Shown in pieces: positions 30,045-35,119 of a stretch of DNA of 35,119 nt (the stretch's first letter is position 1; each line of letters opens with the position of its first letter). The position numbers and the translations under genes are program-made. The notes below the pieces were generated by a model, which ran no database searches, was not told the origin of the DNA, and worked only from the letters and a program-made list of their open reading frames with translations. This DNA comes from Bacillota bacterium (GTDB lineage Bacteria; Bacillota; Clostridia; Acetivibrionales; DSM-1351), in assembly GCA_023398105.1 (NCBI GenBank), contig JAEWST010000174.1, forward strand, positions 1-35,119, in the 5' to 3' direction.

Positions 30045-31595
30045 ATGTCACAAATTGATAAAATTGAGAATTTAAAAAGCTTGAAGAGTTCTATCGCATT
30101 AGGCGGTGGACAGGACAAAATAGAAAAAAGACATAATGATGGAAAGCTCACTGCAAGAGAAAGAATAGATTTGTTATTTGATGAAAATAGTTTTGTAGAA
30201 GTAGATGCTTTTATTGAGTCAAGATGTTTTGACTTTGGTATGCAAAAGAAAAAGCTTGCAGGTGATGGTGTAGTTACAGGATATGGAACAGTAGACGGTA
30301 GAAAAGTATTTGTTGCTTCTCAGGACTTTACTGTTATTGGCGGTTCACTTGGTGAGATGCATGCTAAAAAAATAACAAAGGTAATGGATATGGCTTTAAA
30401 AATGGGAGCTCCATTTATTGCAATTAATGATTCTGGTGGAGCACGTATTGAAGAGGGGCTTGATGCACTTTCGGGATATGGTGATATATTCTATAGAAAT
30501 ACTCTTGCTTCTGGTGTAATTCCACAGATTTCTGTAATTATGGGACCTTGTGCAGGTGGTGCAGTTTATTCTCCAGCAATTACAGATTTTATATTCATGG
30601 TAGATAAAACAAGTCAAATGTTTATCACAGGACCTCAGGTAATTAAATCTGTTACAGGAGAAGAAGTTACTGCTGAAACTCTTGGTGGTGCAGATGTACA
30701 CACAGCAGTTAGCGGCGTTGCACATTTCAAATGTGCTAGTGAACAGGAATGTATTGAGGACATAAAGCTTTTACTTAGCTTTATACCTGATAATAATGTT
30801 TCAGATACTACGTATTATGGTGTAACTGACGAAGCTGACAGATTAGTTGAGAGCTTAAATGAAATAATTCCTGAAGAATCAAATAAAGCATATGATATGT
30901 ATGAGGTTATTAGCCATATTGTTGATGATGGCAATTTCTTTGAAATACAGAGCTATTTTGCTCAAAATATGATAATTGGTTTTGGTAGATTAAATGGTAA
31001 ATCAGTTGGTATTGTTGCCAATCAACCAAAGGTTATGGCTGGTTCCTTAGATATGAATGCAGCAGATAAGGCTGCTCGTTTTGTGCGTTTCTGTGATGCT
31101 TTCAATATTCCGTTGGTATCTTTAACTGACGTTCCTGCATTCTTACCAGGGGTAGCACAAGAACATAATGGAATTATAAGACATGGTGCTAAATTGTTAT
31201 ATGCATTCTCTGAGGCTACTGTACCAAAGGTTAATGTGATTTTAAGAAAAGCCTATGGTGGAGCTTATATAGCTATGAACAGCAAAACTATAGGTGCTGA
31301 TATGGTGTTAGCATGGCCTTCGGCAGAAATTGCAGTAATGGGACCAGATGGTGCGGCAAATATTATATTTAAAAAGGATATTGCTGCTTCTGAAAATCCT
31401 GCTGAAACTAGAAAAGAGAAAATAGCAGAATACAGAGATAAATTTTCAAATCCATATGTTGCTGCTGCAAGAGGATATGTTGATGATGTTATTGAGCCAG
31501 CAGAAACAAGAAAGAGAATAATATTAGCACTTGAAATGCTAAACACAAAGAGGGAAAACAGACCTTCTAAGAAACACGGAAATATCCCGCTCTAA
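30045..31595 (+). CDS. mmdA: Carboxyltransferase, 12S-like (acyl-CoA carboxylase beta/MmdA family)
   Basis: A 516-residue carboxyltransferase that moves a carboxyl group between biotin and an acyl-CoA, with methylmalonyl-CoA/propionyl-CoA as the usual pair. Two crotonase-like halves are visible: FIAINDSGGARIEEGLDALSG and GPCAGGAVYSPA in the first, and VSLTDVPAFLPGVAQEHNG with RKAYGGAYIAMNSK in the second. In this operon, next to a free biotin carrier and a 5S-like subunit and with no biotin carboxylase or membrane decarboxylase subunit, transcarboxylase is the best reading. Methylmalonyl-CoA decarboxylase alpha would be the alternative. AGAGGTGA precedes ATG 30045. Confidence 0.92.
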   Translation: MSQIDKIENLKSLKSSIALGGGQDKIEKRHNDGKLTARERIDLLFDENSFVEVDAFIESRCFDFGMQKKKLAGDGVVTGYGTVDGRKVFVASQDFTVIGGSLGEMHAKKITKVMDMALKMGAPFIAINDSGGARIEEGLDALSGYGDIFYRNTLASGVIPQISVIMGPCAGGAVYSPAITDFIFMVDKTSQMFITGPQVIKSVTGEEVTAETLGGADVHTAVSGVAHFKCASEQECIEDIKLLLSFIPDNNVSDTTYYGVTDEADRLVESLNEIIPEESNKAYDMYEVISHIVDDGNFFEIQSYFAQNMIIGFGRLNGKSVGIVANQPKVMAGSLDMNAADKAARFVRFCDAFNIPLVSLTDVPAFLPGVAQEHNGIIRHGAKLLYAFSEATVPKVNVILRKAYGGAYIAMNSKTIGADMVLAWPSAEIAVMGPDGAANIIFKKDIAASENPAETRKEKIAEYRDKFSNPYVAAARGYVDDVIEPAETRKRIILALEMLNTKRENRPSKKHGNIPL

Positions 31596-31620
31596 TATAA
31601 ATTTAAATTGGAGGTAAAAG

Positions 31621-31989
31621 ATGAGTAAATATATAATAAAAGTTAATGGAAATCCATATGAAGTTGAAGTTCAAGAAGTTGGAGGCACAGCTGCAAGGGC
31701 TACTGCACCAGCTGCAAAAATGCCAGCTAAATCCGTTGCTCCTCGTGTTGCAAAGGTAGCACAAACTGCTTCAGGTAGTACAGGAGAAGTAATTGCTCCA
31801 ATGCCTGGAACTGTTCTAAAACTAAAGGTTGCTAATGGTGACACAGTAAAAAAAGGTCAGGTAATTTTAATATTAGAAGCAATGAAAATGGAAAATGAAA
31901 TAGTTTCAACAGCAGACGGAAAAGTTACATTAAATGTTAGCGAGGGGCAAGCTGTAGTTGCTCGTGAGGTAATGGCAACTGTTGAATAA
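31621..31989 (+). CDS. Biotin carboxyl carrier protein (1.3S-like)
   Basis: A 122-residue carrier. The C-terminal biotinyl domain has EAMKMENE with K89 as the biotin site, preceded by IAPMPGTVLKLKVANGDTV. Residues about 20-55 are an Ala/Pro/Thr-rich flexible linker. It would shuttle CO2 on biotin between the 5S-like and 12S-like subunits. GGAGG lies before the ATG, 25 nt after the 12S-like gene, so the two are co-transcribed. Confidence 0.94.
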   Translation: MSKYIIKVNGNPYEVEVQEVGGTAARATAPAAKMPAKSVAPRVAKVAQTASGSTGEVIAPMPGTVLKLKVANGDTVKKGQVILILEAMKMENEIVSTADGKVTLNVSEGQAVVAREVMATVE

Positions 31990-32172
31990 CAAGCAATAGA
32001 AATTGGAAAATTAATATTGTATATATAATTTAAAGACCCTAAAACTATCTTCAATTATTCAGTGTTTTTTAAACCTTAGAGTCCATTTATCGTGTGATAA
32101 TCGAGAGAATTTAAAGACTGGATAAATAATTTGAACTGTTCTAGTGCAGTATGAAATTTATTAAGAACAAAT

Positions 32173-32225
32173 CAACTTTCGCACATAGAAATTCTATCGG
32201 TGAGGGAGATTTATCAATGGATTGT
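32173..32225 (+). repeat. Family B intergenic repeat
   Basis: Begins CAACTTTCGCACATAG and ends TTTATCAATGGATTG, with TTCTATCGGTGAGGGAG in the centre (the stem is weaker here: GTGAG in place of GTGCG). It lies in the 357-nt gap between the biotin carrier and 5S-like genes. No terminator or clear promoter was found in that gap. Confidence 0.65.
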
Positions 32226-32346
32226 TGCTAAAATAATTCTATGAAGATAGAAGGTTAAAGCTACTAAAATAATTAGTAAAGGGGGATTGAGTCCATTCCA
32301 GTAGATTACAAAAGTTTATGTAAAATGCGGGGGTATGGATATTATT

Positions 32347-33894
32347 ATGGCAGGAGTAAGAATTACTGAAACGGTGCTAAGAGATGCTCATCAGTCACTT
32401 ATTGCAACAAGGATGAGAACAGAAGATATGCTTCCAATAGTTGAGAAGCTTGACAATATAGGTTATCACTCATTAGAAGCATGGGGCGGAGCTACATTTG
32501 ATGCATCAATGAGATTTTTAAATGAAGACCCTTGGGAAAGACTCAGAAAAATCAAGAAAGTAGCAAAAAAAACTAAACTTCAAATGCTGCTTAGAGGGCA
32601 GAATCTTTTAGGCTACAAGCATTATGCAGATGACGTTGTAGAATATTTTGTGCAAAAAGCCATTGCAAATGGTATGGATATTATGAGAATATTCGATGCT
32701 TTGAATGATTCTAGAAATATAGAAACTGCAATGAAGGCTTGTAAAAAGGAAGGCGGACATGCACAGGGCTGTATTTGCTATACAATTAGTCCCGTTCACA
32801 GCTTGGAGCTTTTTGTTAAGGATGCAAAGAGACTTGAAAGCATGGGTGCAGATTCCATATGTATAAAGGATATGGCAGGGCTATTAGTGCCTTATCAGGC
32901 TTACGATTTAGTTAAAGCCTTAAAAGAAAATGTAAGCGTACCAATCCAGCTACATACTCACTATACAAGTGGTGTGGCTTCAATGACATATTTAAAGGCA
33001 ATAGAGGCTGGTGTTGATGTAGTGGATTGTGCTATTTCACCTATGGCACTTGGAACTTCACAACCGCCAACAGAGCCGTTGGTAGCAACTCTTAAGGATA
33101 CAGCTCATGATACAGGCTTGGATTTGGAAAAGCTTAGTGAGATTGCAGATTATTTCAGACCTTTAAAGGAAAAGTACATTGAGAGTGGACTGCTGGATGT
33201 CAAGGTAATGGGCGTTGATGTTAATACACTTATTTATCAAGTTCCTGGTGGAATGTTGTCTAACCTAGTTTCCCAGCTAAAGCAGTCAAATGCCTTAGAT
33301 AAATACGAAGAGGTTTTAAAAGAAGTGCCTAGAGTTAGAGAGGACTTCGGTTTCCCTCCATTGGTAACTCCTTCAAGTCAGATAGTTGGAACACAAGCTG
33401 TTATGAATGTTTTAACTGGAGAAAGATACAAAATGGTTCCTAAGGAGTCAAAGGGTGTTGTTAAAGGTGAATATGGTAAGAGTCCAGCACCGATTAGTGA
33501 AGAAATCCTTAAGAAAATACTAGGTGACGAACAGCCAATAACATGTAGACCAGCAGACTTAATTGAGCCTGAGCTTGAGAACATTAAAGAGGCAATAAAG
33601 GACTACATTGAACAGGAGGAGGATATACTCTCCTATGCAATGCTTCCACAGGTTGCTGAAAAGTTCTTTAAGCAGAGAATAGAGGACAGGAAGAAAGCTG
33701 AGACTTCTGCTGAAAATGCACCAAAAGCAAATGGAGACATCAACCCAGAGGTTGTAGCTGCAATATCTGCTGCTGTTTGTGAAATGGGAAAAAGAGACGG
33801 CAAGGATTATTATGTAGGAAATATAACACAGCTGAGCAATCAAAACAGATGGGGCTTGTACGGTATGCTTGATAGATTTAGGACTAAAATATAA
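32347..33894 (+). CDS. Transcarboxylase 5S-like subunit (OadA/PycB carboxyltransferase)
   Basis: A 515-residue carboxyltransferase that moves CO2 between biotin and pyruvate/oxaloacetate. The TIM-barrel starts VRITETVLRDAHQSLIATR; the metal-binding QLHTHYTSG and the biotin-side lysine region SICIKDMAG are visible. It has no C-terminal biotin domain: after the conserved carboxylase C-terminal region it ends at NRWGLYGMLDRFRTKI. It therefore depends on the separate carrier, as does the 5S subunit of Propionibacterium transcarboxylase. Start: MAGVRITE at 32347 fits the family; an ATG at 32335 is directly behind GGGGGT. I prefer 32347 but cannot exclude 32335. Confidence 0.9.
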   Translation: MAGVRITETVLRDAHQSLIATRMRTEDMLPIVEKLDNIGYHSLEAWGGATFDASMRFLNEDPWERLRKIKKVAKKTKLQMLLRGQNLLGYKHYADDVVEYFVQKAIANGMDIMRIFDALNDSRNIETAMKACKKEGGHAQGCICYTISPVHSLELFVKDAKRLESMGADSICIKDMAGLLVPYQAYDLVKALKENVSVPIQLHTHYTSGVASMTYLKAIEAGVDVVDCAISPMALGTSQPPTEPLVATLKDTAHDTGLDLEKLSEIADYFRPLKEKYIESGLLDVKVMGVDVNTLIYQVPGGMLSNLVSQLKQSNALDKYEEVLKEVPRVREDFGFPPLVTPSSQIVGTQAVMNVLTGERYKMVPKESKGVVKGEYGKSPAPISEEILKKILGDEQPITCRPADLIEPELENIKEAIKDYIEQEEDILSYAMLPQVAEKFFKQRIEDRKKAETSAENAPKANGDINPEVVAAISAAVCEMGKRDGKDYYVGNITQLSNQNRWGLYGMLDRFRTKI

Positions 33895-33932
33895 TTTTAA
33901 TAATGACATAAAATTTCGCAATTAAATATATT

Positions 33933-34029
33933 TATCCAGCATAATAAAATGCAGCTGAACATTTTATTGTGTTGGATACACATAATCCCTTAAAAGGCTT
34001 TCGGTTCAATGATGACTGAAAGTCTTTTA
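33933..34029. terminator. Two hairpins between convergent genes, bidirectional terminator
   Basis: The first hairpin has a 19-bp stem with two G-T wobbles (33933-33951 with 33960-33978; core AATAAAATG/CATTTTATT) but no T-run. The second pairs 33991-34005 with 34015-34029 (AAAAGGCTTTC with GAAAGTCTTTT, two wobbles) and has T/A tracts on both sides. The second one's end includes the stop codon of the minus-strand gene at 34027. Confidence 0.75.
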
Positions 34030-34671
34030 ACTTTCACACCCCCTATGCAAATACACATAATTATGCTTATTGCTAAAAAACTCCAAAACTGCTACGTCAG
34101 AGCCAACTTTAATGTGTTTACCACATTTTAAGCAGAAAAAATTGACATGTTGCATTTTTTCATAAGACACAGTTGGCGTTATGTCTTTAAGCTTTTGCCA
34201 GCTTTTCCAGCCAACTTTACATAAGGATATCCTATTATCGTAATCTGAAAACACCCATCTCAAAAGCTTGTGAAAATGAAAAGGGTATCTGGTGTATTTT
34301 ATATATTCAGCTGGAAGTCCTAAATTTATGGTATACAGCTCAAAGTTTTTCTCAACTACATCCTGTACTTTTCCAGTAATTTGAGTTACATACCAGCAAA
34401 AGCCCTGTTGATTTAGCCAGCTTTTAAGCTTTTCAAACATGTACCCTCTACAAATTTCAATTGTCTCATGCTGTGCCACATGTAGTGCTTCAAAGGCTTT
34501 AATTGCTATATTCAGAACATCCTCTAGATATAGCTTTTTTTTGAAATTTTCCATGTTGTATAGCTCTACAGGTATAATATCAAAATAGTATTCGTTTGTC
34601 TCAGGTCTGTAGAAACCTATACATGTTCCACCTACAAAACTGCCGCTTCCAGCATCATCTATTTGTATCAT
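34027..34671 (-). CDS. Unrecognised protein, possible RNase H-like fold with C-terminal zinc ribbon
   Basis: A 214-residue cytoplasmic protein that I cannot assign to a named family. It starts MIQIDDAGSGSFVGGTCIGF, then EYYFDIIPVE, a helix, TIEICRGYMFEKLKSWL and VTQITGKVQDVVEKN. This alternation of strands with acidic residues at D5/D6, E72 and D104 is what an RNase H or RuvC-like nuclease fold shows. Near the end CLKCGK (C180, C183) and LHRGC (H209, C212) look like a zinc ribbon. Start: ATG 34671 with GGAGG 5 nt upstream. A promoter is seen at 34739-34767 and a shared terminator at its 3' side. Nuclease activity is only a guess. Confidence 0.6.
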   Translation of the reverse strand: MIQIDDAGSGSFVGGTCIGFYRPETNEYYFDIIPVELYNMENFKKKLYLEDVLNIAIKAFEALHVAQHETIEICRGYMFEKLKSWLNQQGFCWYVTQITGKVQDVVEKNFELYTINLGLPAEYIKYTRYPFHFHKLLRWVFSDYDNRISLCKVGWKSWQKLKDITPTVSYEKMQHVNFFCLKCGKHIKVGSDVAVLEFFSNKHNYVYLHRGCES

Positions 34672-34738
34672 AGAAACCTCCAAGCCTAGTTACGGCAAAA
34701 AATGTGATTAACTAATTTTATTATTAGTATATTTTTTA

Positions 34739-34767
34739 TTTATATGTAATGCTATATTAATAATCAA
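34739..34767 (-). promoter_or_regulatory. Sigma-A-type promoter of the minus-strand gene at 34027-34671
   Basis: On the minus strand TTGATT (34767-34762) and TATAAA (34744-34739) are 17 nt apart, giving a leader of about 60 nt. Confidence 0.55.
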
Positions 34768-35119
34768 ATAATAATAATTTTACTAAGTAAATTAAGACTC
34801 AAAGCCTCTAAACCCAAACTATCAATAACATCGGATATATATCAGATAGTAATTGGCTTACTAAAACATTATTTTGCAAGTGCTTGATTTTTATCTTGCA
34901 AAAAGGTAAAATGTACTTAACAAAATTTAAAAATAAGTTAAACTTTGAGATATTAGATTAGTAGAGGGGGTTTATACTCCCTCTAAATATTTATCTAAAG
35001 TCAATCAAGCTTAAAGCTTAGCTTTTATTCCGATAGCAATTGTTTTGACAATAAACCATTAATAAGTATGTACCAATAGACTTATTATGTGAAAAGTAAA
35101 GTTATATTACATTAAAATT
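34768..35119. other. Non-coding right end with hairpin
   Basis: No gene is seen. TAGAGGG (34962-34968) pairs with CCCTCTA (34979-34985) around a 10-nt loop, a weak hairpin without a long T-run. A family B copy closes the window. Confidence 0.5.
35053..35104 (-). repeat. Family B intergenic repeat, reverse orientation
   Basis: On the minus strand it reads ACTTTTCACATAATAA, then GTCTATTGGTACATAC, then TTATTAATGGTTT, matching the family B layout (ACTTTCGCACATA, TCTATTGGTGCGGTAG, ATTATCAATGGTTT) with a worn stem. Confidence 0.55.

Noticed and set aside
13797..35104. Family B repeats as a CRISPR array
   Set aside because: Copies are kilobases apart, in both orientations and not identical; there are no regular spacers and no cas genes.

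Overview
The window is AT-rich DNA (about one third G+C by eye) from a low-GC, endospore-forming Gram-positive bacterium, most likely an anaerobe of class Clostridia. Evidence for this: sporulation genes (spoIIM, dacF, gerW/ytfJ), strong AGGAGG-type ribosome sites, sigma-A-like promoters, a three-gene transcarboxylase set and a lactate permease. A cellulolytic clostridium (Ruminiclostridium/Acetivibrio type) would fit, but genus is inference. I saw no rRNA, tRNA, CRISPR array, phage or transposase gene.

Layout. 1-549: no gene; crossing inverted repeats and the first copy of a structured repeat (family A). 550-5107 (+): rbgA, rnhB, a FliK-like protein, a small FlhB C-terminal-like protein and yraN, the same order as Bacillus subtilis rbgA-rnhB-ylqG-ylqH. 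5147-6088 (+): M19 dipeptidase. 6077-10276 (-): the most unusual block, a SipW-type signal peptidase, an ABC-ATPase-like protein with every catalytic motif eroded, an ABC-2-like membrane protein fused to a signal-peptidase domain that has lost both catalytic residues, and (from a separate promoter) two small exported proteins sharing the same segment after their signal peptides. 10440-16989 (+): class Ic aspartate aminotransferase, beta-CASP metallo-beta-lactamase protein, a membrane-anchored lysozyme-like protein and lactate permease, each with its own promoter or terminator. 17311-24134 (+): proC, rnhA, nudF, spoIIM, xerD, pyrimidine-nucleoside phosphorylase and dacF. 24501-25151 (-): M50 protease. 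25435-29101 (+): scpA, scpB, a DUF2953 protein, gerW/ytfJ, a 330-bp MITE-like element and rluB. 29098-29631 (-): Asn-rich membrane protein. 30045-33894 (+): 12S-, 1.3S- and 5S-like transcarboxylase subunits behind a near-consensus promoter with a palindrome at its start point. 34027-34671 (-): unrecognised protein, possibly RNase H-like with a zinc ribbon.

How the genes work together. Much of the window is housekeeping: ribosome assembly (RbgA, RluB), RNA-DNA hybrid removal (RNases HI and HII), chromosome segregation (ScpA, ScpB, XerD), wall and spore work (DacF, SpoIIM, GerW, lysozyme-like protein) and carbon flow (transcarboxylase, lactate permease, aminotransferase). The candidate undescribed system is the minus-strand block at 6077-10276. 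I read it as a dedicated export and assembly unit in which one active SipW peptidase is accompanied by two catalytically dead relatives of known enzymes and by its own substrates. Catalytic loss is read directly from the sequence; the function is inference.

Non-coding structure is rich. Family A (four copies, about 60-100 nt, all on the plus strand) has alternative hairpins and one compensatory base-pair change. Family B (about nine copies, about 50 nt, both strands) also carries a compensated stem. A perfect 15-bp terminator overlaps the start signals of the DUF2953 gene.
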